Shown: one piece after another, positions 1-10,100 of the stretch
Layout: each line of letters begins with the position of its first letter
Numbering within the stretch: the first letter of the stretch is position 1
Source of the DNA: Conidiobolus incongruus B7586
Lineage: Eukaryota; Entomophthoromycota; Entomophthoromycetes; Entomophthorales; Conidiobolaceae
Assembly (NCBI GenBank): GCA_000697335.1
Contig: JNEM01015957.1
Span: forward strand, 1-15,605
Reading direction: 5' to 3'
Length of the DNA: 15,605 bases
Program-made: the position numbers and the translations under genes
Notes under the pieces: generated by a model
The model's input: only the letters and a program-made list of their open reading frames with translations
What the model was told of the DNA's origin: nothing
The model's database searches: none

Positions 1-1893
1 ATAATAAAAGTGATTAAAATTATTTAAATTTCGTAAGCAGTTTATAAAGTAAATATTTTATTTAAAACTAACATTAATATTTAAAAATTTATAAAATTAT
101 TTTTTATTGTTATTTTTATGCTTATTAATATAAAACAAAATTTATTAAAATCTATCTATTTAAGATAAATAATTATAAAAATAATTTAATATCTATTATA
201 AAATATATTTATATCAGATATTCTAAATTTAATTTATTTGATCAAAATATTAAATAAATATCTAATAATTTAATAAAAACTTGGATGAAAATTTGTGAAT
301 AAATTTGATTAATGGTTTATTATTTAGCTTCTAATTAATTTATTTGTCTATTATTAATATTTTATACTAAATGATAACACCAGCCACTCTGATTGGATGA
401 AAATATTCCCGCATTAAATTTTATATAAAGATTATTCTTTATTAAAAATAAATAAAGGTTATTTTATTTTTATAATAAAAACAATATAATAATAATAAAA
501 AATAATTCTTTAATAAATATTTCATTATAATCAAATAATGTTCATTATAAAGATTTATTATAAAAGATCATTTTAATAAATTATTTGGATTATAACATTT
601 GGAATAAATAATTAGCAACAACTTCTTTTGCTACTATATTTGCTAAAATAATATCATAGAATAACTTAACTAAAATAATTAAAATTAAATAAAATATATA
701 AAAAGATAATCCAAAATAAAAATCTCTATAATAAATTACTATATTATATTATTATAATTAACTAGTTTTAAAAATTTTATATAATTTGTTATCTAAGAGA
801 AATATATAATATATTATTAAATTAAAATAATTCTATTTATAGATATTGATTAATAAATAATTTAGCTATAAGATAATATTAATGATTAAAAGAGCAATAA
901 TAATATATGGTCTTTTATTTCATTACTCAAAAATATTAATGGATTATAAGTAATATATTATTTTTATTAACATAATTTTTAATTGGTATTTTAATTGCAA
1001 CTTAAAAACAATTATCATTCTCTATAATATTTATAAAATATATAAATAAAAGTTATAAAAGATTTTTTATAAAGAATTAGGAATAATACTATACGAAATA
1101 TATTTATAAGATTATAACCTGTTTGATAATAATTATTCTGGAAAATTAAAAAAATATCCTTTTAATAAAAATATTCTTGCTAATAAATTAAATTAATATG
1201 AAAAAAATATTATTTATAATTAGGTTTGTCAAAAGTATAATGAAGAATTATTAAATATAAGCAAAATAATTAGTTTTGTTTATTTTTTCATTATAAATTA
1301 TATACATTCATTTATTTTAATTTTAGGTTAAAAATTATAATATTAATTATTTTTTATAGAAATAATAAATCATAAGAGATTAAATTATTAAATATTTCAA
1401 AACCATTATATTTTATGTTTGAAATATAATATTGATGTTTTTATAAAAATAAATTTTATTCTAAAAAATATATAATTATAATTGCTAAAAAAATATTTAA
1501 CAACTCATATTCAAAAAGTTATATTTAAAAATTATAATTAATATTCTGATATCCCTTAATAGATATTAATTGATTTTAAATAATCAAATTATTAATATTG
1601 AACATTATAATAAAATTAGAATATTCGTAATTTTAACCGTAGTTACAAAAAAATATTGATATTGAGCTTGTTGAATAAAAGTATATTATGTTTTGAAATA
1701 AGCTCAGATGAATGCAAAATTGATATTATTAAGATTTTTGTTATATAATAAAAAGATATGTGTAAAATATATATTTCAGTTTATTCAATGCCCGCGAAAT
1801 AAATTTACAATATAATCTAATATTATCCTCATTCTATAATTGATATTATTTTAATAGAACTATTCCACAATTATTAAAGAACTTAATTTCAAT
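1..1893. other. AT-rich gene-free stretch
   Basis: I recognise no gene here. The sequence is almost pure A/T with short poly-A, TAAT and ATAA runs. Three minor landmarks stand out. A GC-richer patch at about 380-412 carries CCAATCAGAG on the minus strand, resembling a CCAAT box, next to TTCCCGC. An open minus-strand stretch at 590-751 has no stop for about 53 codons but no start codon. A 7-bp inverted repeat pairs TGAGCTT (1663-1669) with AAGCTCA (1700-1706). None is enough for a gene call. Confidence 0.6.
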
Positions 1894-1939
1894 ATATAAG
1901 GTAAGTCTTTTAGAGAGTAGATTTGTAATAAAGATCATG

Positions 1940-2235
1940 TAGATTCGATAAAACGGGCCGAGGGCGACTAACGAGATACTTTAAAGGGTTTTATTAAAAT
2001 ATTAAGGCGTAGGGCTTGGCCCTGATTGAGAGGATCTCTCAGCGAATAGGTGCCCAGTGACTATTTTATGGTGTGGTCAGCCCTTTGCCAATGTGTTGAA
2101 ACTCTAACTTCTGTTATAGTCTGGAATTTTCAATTGTGGAAGGATTGTGCCTGGTATTTGTGAGTGGATTACATTCGGAATCATGACGGATGGTTAAAAT
2201 TGAATGGCGAGCGGACCTCCAGATCCGCGAAAATA
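1940..2235. repeat. GC-rich hairpin island, possible mobile-element relic or structured RNA
   Basis: The G+C content rises abruptly compared with the flanks. No frame reads as a protein; the one longish minus-strand frame (2114-2314) runs out into AT-rich flank and shows no domain. The block contains several short perfect hairpins: AGGGC-TTG-GCCCT (2011-2023), TGAGAG-GAT-CTCTCA (2027-2041) and GCGGA...TCCGC (2211-2228). I see no terminal inverted repeats and no target-site duplication at either edge. It could be a degraded repeat, the remnant of an element related to the LTR-like block just downstream, or a non-coding RNA gene. The sequence does not decide between these. Confidence 0.35.
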
Positions 2236-2527
2236 TATTGAATTTGTTAATAAATAAAAGATTTTTAAAGGATAATTTTGAATTAAAAATTAAAATATAA
2301 AATATCGTTATCAATTTTATTTAGAATCAAAACAAAAACTTCATATTACGAATATTAATAATTTTAATGTTACGGGCAAGAAGACCCGTGCGATTTTTAT
2401 ATTTCGAATCATTCTCCTACCCTATCAAATATCCATCTGCAACGTGACCACTATATACGCCCGAATGATGTGATCAATTGTTCCATCCGAAGTATCACCC
2501 GAATGTCATGAGAACACGTCTAAAAAT

Positions 2528-2535
2528 TATAAATA
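2528..2535 (+). promoter_or_regulatory. TATA-like box TATAAATA
   Basis: A TATAAATA octamer lies inside the GC-rich island at 2368-2704, about 23 bases before the first arm of the nested inverted repeats. That spacing would put a transcription start at or just inside the outer arm. TATA-like words are frequent in such AT-rich DNA, so its position rather than its sequence is the argument. Confidence 0.3.
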
Positions 2536-2550
2536 TGCCAACTATATCTA

Positions 2551-2679
2551 AGTTGTCACGTCGGTCCTCTTCTGAGAGTCCTGCTCTAAAATCTAGGTTA
2601 AACAATAAGATACTCCTTTAAATTATCTAACAGGCGCTGTCCCGGAAGAGGACTATTTACTTAAAGTTATTAGACAACT
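2551..2679 (+). other. Cloverleaf-like nested inverted repeats; candidate structured RNA or LTR R/U5 fold
   Basis: An outer 7-bp helix pairs AGTTGTC (2551-2557) with GACAACT (2673-2679). Inside it a perfect 9-bp helix pairs GTCCTCTTC (2564-2572) with GAAGAGGAC (2645-2653). Within that helix are three small hairpins in series: AGAG/CTCT (2575-2587), AGATA/TATCT (2608-2628) and ACAG-GCG-CTGT (2630-2640). Together they make a multibranched fold of about 130 nt. I do not recognise it as tRNA, 5S rRNA, a spliceosomal snRNA or SRP RNA. It may be the transcribed leader of an LTR or a stand-alone RNA gene. Confidence 0.35.
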
Positions 2680-2704
2680 GACTTTCCAGCCAGTGTCAAA
2701 AACA

Positions 2705-3264
2705 ACTAATCGTATATTATATATAATTTTTTGTTTTCATAAAATAGACATTTGATTATGCAAACTTTTAGTTCATTATAATATTTTCATTTCATTGACT
2801 GTAAAACAAGGTAAAATTTTCTGGAATGAAGGTTTTATAAAGAAATTATTTTTCTCTTATTCATTTATAATAGATATTGTAAATAATTATGTAATGATCA
2901 AATCAAATTTTTCAATAAATTCTTAACAAAATATATTTAAATTAACTAATTAATATTAATGCAAGAAAATCACGTGGTGAATATTTAGTCTTGAACAAAG
3001 GTTAGGGCGTCTTATACCTTGAGACTAGTCTGGTTAAATATGAAAATCAATTCATACTTTGAGTGATGGCATAATATAAAGATCATATATTACAAACTTC
3101 AATTATATATGATATTACTAATTCTTAAGATTGTTTAACAAAAAACTCATCCAAACAAATTAAATATAAAATTAAAAATGAATTATAATTAGATTTAAAA
3201 TTAATAAATTAGATATTTTATTAGTATTAAGAAATATATTATTAAATAAAAGTTATTAAAAATA
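2705..3264. other. AT-rich spacer with one GC-richer hairpin
   Basis: No gene is visible. The stretch is the 3' flank of the Ca2+-ATPase gene, whose transcript runs leftward into it. A small GC-richer patch at about 2960-3070 holds a CACGTG palindrome (2971-2976) and a two-part hairpin: TAGTCT/AGACTA (2986-2991 with 3022-3027) enclosing AAGGT/ACCTT (2998-3002 with 3016-3020). The patch could be another repeat fragment; nothing identifies it. Confidence 0.4.
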
Positions 3265-6200
3265 TTATACAACAATTTCAGTCTCTTGAGAATTGACACT
3301 AGCACCTCCATTTGAATGATTGATACCTACAGTAGTAGCCATCAGACTGGGGGCAAGTGCAAATGCAAAGAACCCCATATCTTTGGATTGATGGGTCTTG
3401 TTAGCTTGCATCTCCTTTTCAGTTCTCAACAACTGGCGCTTGTCATCATCCAAGGTGTAGTTAAAGTTGGCGAAAAAATAATCGTTGTAGATTTTGTCCA
3501 CGGAAGAGTCCTTTTCATTGAGGAGCTTGGATTTGCGGGATTTTTGAAAGAGCTTGATTCCAGAGAACCATTTTTCTAGAGGGAGGAGACGAATAACGAG
3601 ACCGAGTGGGAGTGAGAGGAAACCCAAAGCTATACAGATAAGCCACTGGTCCCAGCTGAGGGGAGCTGTACTGAAAGCAACACCTCCAAATTGCACAATG
3701 ATGACTTGGATGGCGAAGGATCCAATGACAATAGCGAGGAAGTAGTAATTCTTGAACAAGTTCCTGAAGACGTTCAGCTTGTTGTCAATTCTTCTGGAGT
3801 TGATTTCATTGAAAAGTTGGAGAAGAACAAATGTGTTGAATACAATCGTTCCTAAGGTGTCGTTGGAGATGGCTTTTTGGAATGAAATCTTAGGGCTTCG
3901 GAGAGCGGGGACTAGATTACGACCACCATACAAAATAGCGAAACACATGATAGTTTGGAGAATACCTTGACCAGCAATCATCTTCCACATGATGGGTGTG
4001 ATGAGGGGAGCATCGCGACGATCGGGTGGTCTATCGAGAATGTCATCATCAGGTATATCGGTAGCCAAAGCAAGAGCAGCAAGTGTGTCCATAATAAGAT
4101 TGACCCAAAGGAGTTGGACAGCAGAAAGGACAGATCCAGATTCACTGATGACAGAACTGACAAAAGCAATCAAAATAGCAGAGAAATTGATGGTCAACTG
4201 AAATTGAAGGAACTTCTTAATACTGTCGTTGACCATACGACCCCACATGATGGCTTTGACAATTGATGCAAAATTATCATCCATAAGCACAATGCTACTA
4301 GCCTCCTTAGCGACTTCTGTACCAGAGATACCCATACTGAAACCAATATCGGCAGCCTTGAGAGCAGGACCATCATTAGTACCATCACCAGTCACAGCAA
4401 CAACATGGCCAAGTGCCTTGAGTTTCTTGACCAAGATCATCTTATCTTGAGGGGAAGATCTAGCCAATACCTGAAGTTTAGGGACAACTTTGTTCATTTC
4501 AAAATCTGAAAGTTCTCTAAATTTGGGACCTTCCATGACAATACCGCCAGGAGTTAAAATACCACATTGGGTGGCAATTGCTTTAGCTGTAAGCACGTTG
4601 TCACCAGTGACCATACGAACCACAACGCCAGATCTTTCACAGGCTTTGACAGCTTCTACGACACCTTCACGGAGAGGATCTTCGATACCAACAACACCAA
4701 TCCATACAAGTTGATCACTAGGGTCATCAGATTGGTCATTAAATAGCCAGCGAGTCCAGAATTCGGATTGTTCTTGGGGATCAAGAGAGCTATATTGAGC
4801 GATTTGATCATCTGTCAATTGAATATCGATATAACCCAACCCAATGGTTCTCAAAGATCTCTCAGCATATTCCATAATGATTTGCTCAATTCTGGACTTT
4901 TCACTCTTAGAAAATTCGAAAGCACTCAAATCTTCGGATTCAAGGTTAACGATCTGAGTAGATTTGGCGAGTACCATTTCAGAAGCACCCTTGACAAAGA
5001 GTCTGAATTTGTAATGGGCATCAGGTAATTGGATAAGAGTAGACATCATCTTGCGCTCACTGCTGAATGGATACACCTGAGCAATGGGATATCTGTGTCT
5101 CAAGTCGGATAAGCTGAACGAAGTCCATGTGCTTGTGAGCTGAATCAAAGCACATTCTGTCTTAGAGCCAATCAAGTTGCCAGTGTCGCCAGATTCAAAA
5201 GCAGTGGAATTGATGGAGACGTTCTCTTGAATGAGGGTGACTAAATGAGGGTTTAAAGTTTTACACAGATCTGATGTGGATATCGTGGAGCTAGAGCTTG
5301 GGCGGTGATCGAAATTTAGCGTCTTACCAATTGTGCCACTCACCACAGTCATCACATTCGTTGTCAATGTACCAGTTTTATCACTACAGACTGTGGTAGC
5401 ATTACTCATTGTTTCACAAGCGACTAGAGTACGCACCAGATTGTTGTCTTTGAGCATTCGAATGGTGGCAAAGGCCAATGACAGAGTGACAGCAAGTGGA
5501 AGACCTTCAGGGACAGCAACTACAACGATAGTAATAGCAGCGATTATAATATTGATAATAGAACTCAGCACATCGGTAGTCTCGTGAGATCGGCCACTCC
5601 ATCCAGCAAAATATATGATCAGTAACACAACACAATTGAGTACAGCAGCAGTAAAACCAAACTTTGAAATCAACGCAGCCAATTCTCCCAATTTCTTTTG
5701 CAAGGGGGTGTCTTCTGTCTCCTCACGCAAATTCATCATAATTCTGCCAAAAAAACTATTTTGACCTACTGCCACAACCAAGTATTCTCCCACACCCTCA
5801 AGCACCTTACTGCCCGAAAATAGGAAGGGGTCAGGAGTAGGAGTAGGAATTCTCTCGAGCCAAGCATTTCTGTAAGGAGACTTCTTAATTGCATCTGATT
5901 CACCAGTGGCCATACTTTCGTCGCACTTGAGATTGTGGCCATTAATTAAAATACCATCTGTGCTTAACACATCACCAGGCTCTAACTGCACAATATCACC
6001 AACTAGTACATCATAAACATTGATGAGAGAAATCTGACCGTTTCTTAAAACTTTGATCTCTCGACTTTCCTTCTTTTGATTGAGCTTTTGGAACTGTTTC
6101 TCCTTCTTGTAATCGTTCAAACTGCCCACAAGCACTACAATTAATACGGCAATGAGAATAGCTAAACCTTCGACGAAGTGAACTTTAGGACGAATCACCG

Positions 6201-6558
6201 TGTATTCATTACCATTTTCATCGTATTCGGTATCAATATTACTATTTGTACCCACATCCTGATAAATCCCGAGTGCGAGCGAAATTAAAGAAGCTACACT
6301 CAATAAAATCAAAATGGGATCTTTTAAGGTCTCCCACATAATTTTATACAGAGGTTTAACAGGCACTGGAGGCAATTGATTTCTACCAAAGTAACTCTGA
6401 CGCTCCTCTGTCATGATAGTATCTTCAGTTATACCAGTTTGGGGATGGGAATGTAACTCTGTAAATAAATGATTAATGCCTCCCAATTTGTTTAAGAGCT
6501 CAATGCTCTTAGGGTCGAACATTTTCGTTATGTCGTCTTTATTAATTTGAAATGACAT
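3265..6558 (-). CDS. PMC1: P-type IIB Ca2+-transporting ATPase (PMCA/Pmc1 type)
   Basis: This protein pumps Ca2+ out of the cytosol at the cost of ATP, across the vacuolar or plasma membrane in fungi. It is a complete, uninterrupted 1097-residue frame ending in TAA. Motifs in order: TGES (218-221, actuator domain), PEGLP (350-354, TM4 Ca2+ site), CSDKTGTLT with the phosphorylated Asp393, KGAS (523-526, nucleotide binding), TGDN (651-654) and TGDGTNDGP (723-731, hinge). About ten membrane segments fit: two pairs before the phosphorylation site (roughly 81-99, 128-147, 303-319, 329-354) and six after 786. Asn820 and Asp824 in TM6 complete the single Ca2+ site. TM5 has no acidic residue, as in one-Ca2+ PMCAs and unlike SERCA. 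The N-terminus is short, without the long regulatory extension of plant IIB pumps. The tail after about 991 begins LEKWFSGIKLFQ, which resembles the calmodulin-binding helix of animal PMCA. The ATG at 6558 opens the frame and fits the family's usual start. The cellular membrane is not decidable from sequence. Confidence 0.96.
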   Translation of the reverse strand: MSFQINKDDITKMFDPKSIELLNKLGGINHLFTELHSHPQTGITEDTIMTEERQSYFGRNQLPPVPVKPLYKIMWETLKDPILILLSVASLISLALGIYQDVGTNSNIDTEYDENGNEYTVIRPKVHFVEGLAILIAVLIVVLVGSLNDYKKEKQFQKLNQKKESREIKVLRNGQISLINVYDVLVGDIVQLEPGDVLSTDGILINGHNLKCDESMATGESDAIKKSPYRNAWLERIPTPTPDPFLFSGSKVLEGVGEYLVVAVGQNSFFGRIMMNLREETEDTPLQKKLGELAALISKFGFTAAVLNCVVLLIIYFAGWSGRSHETTDVLSSIINIIIAAITIVVVAVPEGLPLAVTLSLAFATIRMLKDNNLVRTLVACETMSNATTVCSDKTGTLTTNVMTVVSGTIGKTLNFDHRPSSSSTISTSDLCKTLNPHLVTLIQENVSINSTAFESGDTGNLIGSKTECALIQLTSTWTSFSLSDLRHRYPIAQVYPFSSERKMMSTLIQLPDAHYKFRLFVKGASEMVLAKSTQIVNLESEDLSAFEFSKSEKSRIEQIIMEYAERSLRTIGLGYIDIQLTDDQIAQYSSLDPQEQSEFWTRWLFNDQSDDPSDQLVWIGVVGIEDPLREGVVEAVKACERSGVVVRMVTGDNVLTAKAIATQCGILTPGGIVMEGPKFRELSDFEMNKVVPKLQVLARSSPQDKMILVKKLKALGHVVAVTGDGTNDGPALKAADIGFSMGISGTEVAKEASSIVLMDDNFASIVKAIMWGRMVNDSIKKFLQFQLTINFSAILIAFVSSVISESGSVLSAVQLLWVNLIMDTLAALALATDIPDDDILDRPPDRRDAPLITPIMWKMIAGQGILQTIMCFAILYGGRNLVPALRSPKISFQKAISNDTLGTIVFNTFVLLQLFNEINSRRIDNKLNVFRNLFKNYYFLAIVIGSFAIQVIIVQFGGVAFSTAPLSWDQWLICIALGFLSLPLGLVIRLLPLEKWFSGIKLFQKSRKSKLLNEKDSSVDKIYNDYFFANFNYTLDDDKRQLLRTEKEMQANKTHQSKDMGFFAFALAPSLMATTVGINHSNGGASVNSQETEIVV

Positions 6559-7144
6559 GATTGGTAAATGTTATAATATGAAAGATATGAATGAATGCAA
6601 AATATAATAATGACAATATAAAAAATAATACTAACTATTGCGATTGACTAAAATATAGACAATCGATTAATATATTTAGAAATAATTAACACCAAAACTA
6701 AAATTTACAAAAGTACACAAATATAAAAACCCTTTAAAAAATCACTCAACCTTCATGATAGCTTGGAATGATGAATTAGGTAGGTTTATATACCTTTTAC
6801 CATTGTACTTAATCACCTGAATCAACAAACCTAAAACCATTTAATGAAGATGTCATTCAGTGAGATAATTTAAATGAAGAAAGTTCTAATAGAAAATTTC
6901 TAAATTCACCCCATTTCCATTGAAATTATTATGTAACCATTAACATTCTTGGTTTAATCGGTCCTGCTTTTCTATTCAGAAATATATAATTCTATTATAA
7001 TTTTTATTATTCTTTTCACAAGTAAATTGTTAATTAATCATATTAAAATATTAACTATTCATTTGATATTTAATCATTTTATAAATTATAATATTATTTT
7101 TATTTTTATTATTTTTTTTAATTAAACATTTTATAATAAAATTT

Positions 7145-7149
<5 letters not shown>
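6559..7149. promoter_or_regulatory. Upstream region of the Ca2+-ATPase gene, including a GC-richer block at 6740-6990
   Basis: This is the 5' flank of the leftward ATPase gene. The first 180 bases are AT-rich leader. The block 6740-6990 is richer in G+C than normal spacer here. It contains a minus-strand TATATAAA (6785-6792), about 230 bases before the start codon, and a 32-codon minus-strand ORF (6742-6840) containing YNGKRYINLP. Two further short protein-like minus-strand runs lie upstream: AGPIKPRMLM near 6970 and FQWKWGEFRNFLLEL near 6920. They sit in different frames and cannot be joined by convincing splice sites. The block may be promoter and 5' leader or the remnant of an older gene. 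Beyond 7000 it is plain AT-rich DNA. Confidence 0.35.

Positions 7150-7183
<34 letters not shown>
7150..7183. repeat. (TA)n microsatellite
   Basis: About 17 uninterrupted TA units. Shorter tracts of the same kind lie at 7294-7310 and 8029-8046, so this desert is prone to dinucleotide expansion. The exact length is liable to assembly or sequencing error. Confidence 0.9.
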
Positions 7184-7185
<2 letters not shown>

Positions 7186-10100
7186 CTCAATATTAATAAA
7201 AAAATTTCCAATGGATAATTATTTTATTAATTTGACCGTTTTTCTGGAAATTCTATTAATTTTAATTAATTTTATTTTTTAATAAATAACTAAATATATA
7301 TATATATATAAGAGGAGATTATTATTGAAATTTTTTATTATTATAAACTTATCTCCGTTATATTATTTGTTTATAATTAATTAATATTAAAATTATTTTA
7401 ATTTTATTTAGTAATTGGATATTTTAAACACGTTCTTTAAAGTTGTTGTTATCAATTAAAAATCTATAATTATTAAGTGGCTTACTATATTAATGTAGGT
7501 TACATTAGAATTATAGTTAATTATTAAAATCACTATTAATATTCAATTAATATGTATTTAATAAAACAAATTTTATTTTATCTCTTTAGAAATCTTATTA
7601 TAAATTATTTCTTAATTATTATATATTTTTTAATCTTTAAAAAAAGGATAATTAAACTATAATAAACACAATAATTATTTTTAAAAAAATCTTAAATTAA
7701 TTATCTTAAATTTTTAAATCAAATTTCTACTAGTATTTTTCTTATGATTGAAGAATAATAAAATGGCTTTAGTATTGATAAGGTACTTAAAATTAATTAA
7801 TTTTGCATTCAGTTTAAGTGTTTAGTTTGGCTTTAGATTTCGGATTGAAATTTGCAATTCATGCATTCTTTATCAGCCCATAAATTGCTTGGATCGTAGT
7901 TTAATTTTTAATTTGTTATTATTAAAATGATTTGAAAGTGTTGATTATCAACTTTATAATAATATAATAAAATTATATTTAAATTAATATTAATATCTCT
8001 ATATTTAAATAATAATAATCAAATTAAAATATATATATATATATATTATTGAAATGATTTATAAAATTAATAATTAAAATAATTATTTATCTTAAATTAT
8101 ATAATTTTAATAATAAAGCAAAAAATAAAATCAAAAATTTTTAAAGAATTATAACCAATTAGATTTAAGATAATTAATTTACTAAATAGAGTAATTTTAG
8201 TTGGATATTATTATAATTGTGATACATAATTAAAATTTTTTTATAATAAAAAAAATTAGTGAGAAATTTTGCTATTTTTAATAAAAATCAAAAATAGAAA
8301 TAAAATTATATATATATACACTGGAATTTAATATATTTGTTAATAGGAATACGATTTAATTATATCAATTATTATAATTTTCTTATTACTTTAAATTATA
8401 TTAAACATCTAATTTATATCTAGAAGAATTAATTGAAATTTTTTGTTAGTAATATTCTAAGATTAATATCCAATTAATAATTGATTAGTTACATAGTTCA
8501 CATTTTATACTTAGGATAAACTTTATACCCTGATAATTAAATGTGAAAATATTAATAATCTATAATTAAATCAATTTTAAAAAGTATAAATACGATATTT
8601 GATGTTTATTTATTTTGATGTCTTTAAATATATATTTTAAAAATTTTTGGGATTATATTTTAATTTTTAGTTTTTTTTAATTTGATTAAATTATTTTTAA
8701 TTCATTTTAATTAGATTTTTGTGAATTATTTTATTTTCAAAAGATAAATGCCATAAAAATATTAACAAAATTGTTTAATAATAAATCTGCATAAAATATA
8801 TAATCGCTCCTATTTTATACTCTTGCTGGAATGTTCAAATTAACAAAATTTATTGGAACAAATAAATAATAAGATGTCTATATAATTATTATGATATAAT
8901 AAAAAAATATAATAAATTTATAAGCATTATTCTATATTAACTGATTAGATTTCTTAGTAATTAATGAAATGAAATATTGATTCAAGAAGTTAGACTATTT
9001 ACTTTGACTAAATTAGGAGATAAATGAAATTTGAATAATTTTCAAAATTAATTAAAAACTAAATAATCAAAAATTAATTTTAAATAATAATAATAATAAA
9101 ATATTAGAATGATATATAATATAAAATGACTCAAGAACCAAAAAAGCTCTAAAAAATAACTATTAGAAATATTATAATTTTGTTAGTAGTAATATTCAAA
9201 ATCAACGCTATAAATACTCAACATTTGGAACTACGTAAAAATTTTAGTAATATTCTAAGAATTCGGTTTATAACAAAATTACCACTATTCTGAGAGTAGT
9301 TGCTGAATTAATATTAATTACAAAAGAAATTAAGTTTTCTAATCATACTTTTTAGAAGGTTCTTGCCAAGGTTTTTAAATATGAATTAATAATAATAATA
9401 ATATTGAATGCACAGTATTGAAAAGTGTAATTGATCCAATCTCAATTTAAATTCTGTCCAACTTTGATTTGATTGAAATTTTTAAGAAAAAAAAATTACT
9501 TAATATGAAATTTAATATTATTGTTTGAATAGTTATACAATAATTGATATCATAACTTAAAATCATATCATTTCTAAAAATACTTATTATTATTTGATTT
9601 TTATATTAATTTCAAATTTCAAATTAAAATTATGTAATTTTAACTTATTGAAAATTAGTATAATATATATTATAATTCATTAATATTCATTATTTTACGC
9701 AGGTAAATTTGAAAGAATATTTTATAATATAATCATATGATAAAATGGTCGATATTAAATATCATTATAGAGTTAGTTTAATGTGAAATATTAATAGTAA
9801 TAATGCTACGGATTTTATTTTATATCATACTATTTAAAAATGTATTTAATTATCAAGTAATACCTTCTTTGATAATTTAATTTTTGTTTTAAATATTATT
9901 TTAAAGTTAAATAATTGAAATAATTATATAATTTTTTTAAAATAAATTTCAAATAAGTTATATATATATATATCAATAATATTTATAATTAATTGATAAA
10001 ATTTAATTGAATTCAATGATAAATACTAATAAAAATAATAATAATAATAATTAAAATTGGTTTAATTTTCATTTTTTTTGTTATTAAATTATACTTTTAA

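Larger units (their letters stand above)
2368..2704 (+). mobile_element. LTR-like relic, probably a solo LTR of a Ty3/Gypsy-like element
   Basis: This second GC-rich island begins with TGTTACGGG and ends with AAAACA, giving the TG...CA form with 4-bp inverted ends (TGTT/AACA) typical of LTRs. The first bases fold as ACGGG...CCCGT. A TATA-like box lies at 2528-2535, a sensible distance from the left end for a U3 promoter, and an AATAAG signal follows near 2604. There is no primer-binding site or polypurine tract beside it, no internal coding region, and no clean target-site duplication. If it is an LTR it is a solo, broken and probably old copy. The family is inferred only from the terminal bases; a non-LTR explanation (an independent RNA gene) is possible. 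Confidence 0.4.

Noticed and set aside
1902-1911. ACTTACC on the minus strand, as at the 5' end of U1 snRNA
   Set aside because: It lies at the wrong end of the GC-rich island and has no U1-like stem-loops after it; it is also simply the complement of GGTAAGT.
1924-2173. TGTAAT...ATTACA ends suggesting a 250-bp LTR or miniature transposon
   Set aside because: The 6-bp ends are flanked by unequal sequence, and the GC-rich block continues past the right end, so the boundaries do not fit.
2114-2314. 66-codon minus-strand ORF
   Set aside because: Its first third is translated AT-rich spacer and the rest is the hairpin-bearing non-coding island; composition and residues do not look like a protein.
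2400-2412. TTCGAATC resembling a tRNA B box
   Set aside because: No acceptor, anticodon or T-arm pairing is present around it.
3265-3282. PDZ-ligand-like C-terminus (ETEIVV) of the Ca2+-ATPase
   Set aside because: It does not match the ETSV-type ends of animal pumps well, and such PDZ partners are rare in fungi.
3316-5587. A dozen overlapping plus-strand and off-frame ORFs of 60-100 codons across the ATPase gene
   Set aside because: They are antisense or off-frame shadows of the conserved 1097-residue ATPase frame and have no domains of their own.
8446-9262. Repeated 17-base word TTAGTAATATTCTAAGA
   Set aside because: The repeat does not extend beyond the word, and matches of this length are not surprising in DNA of this composition.
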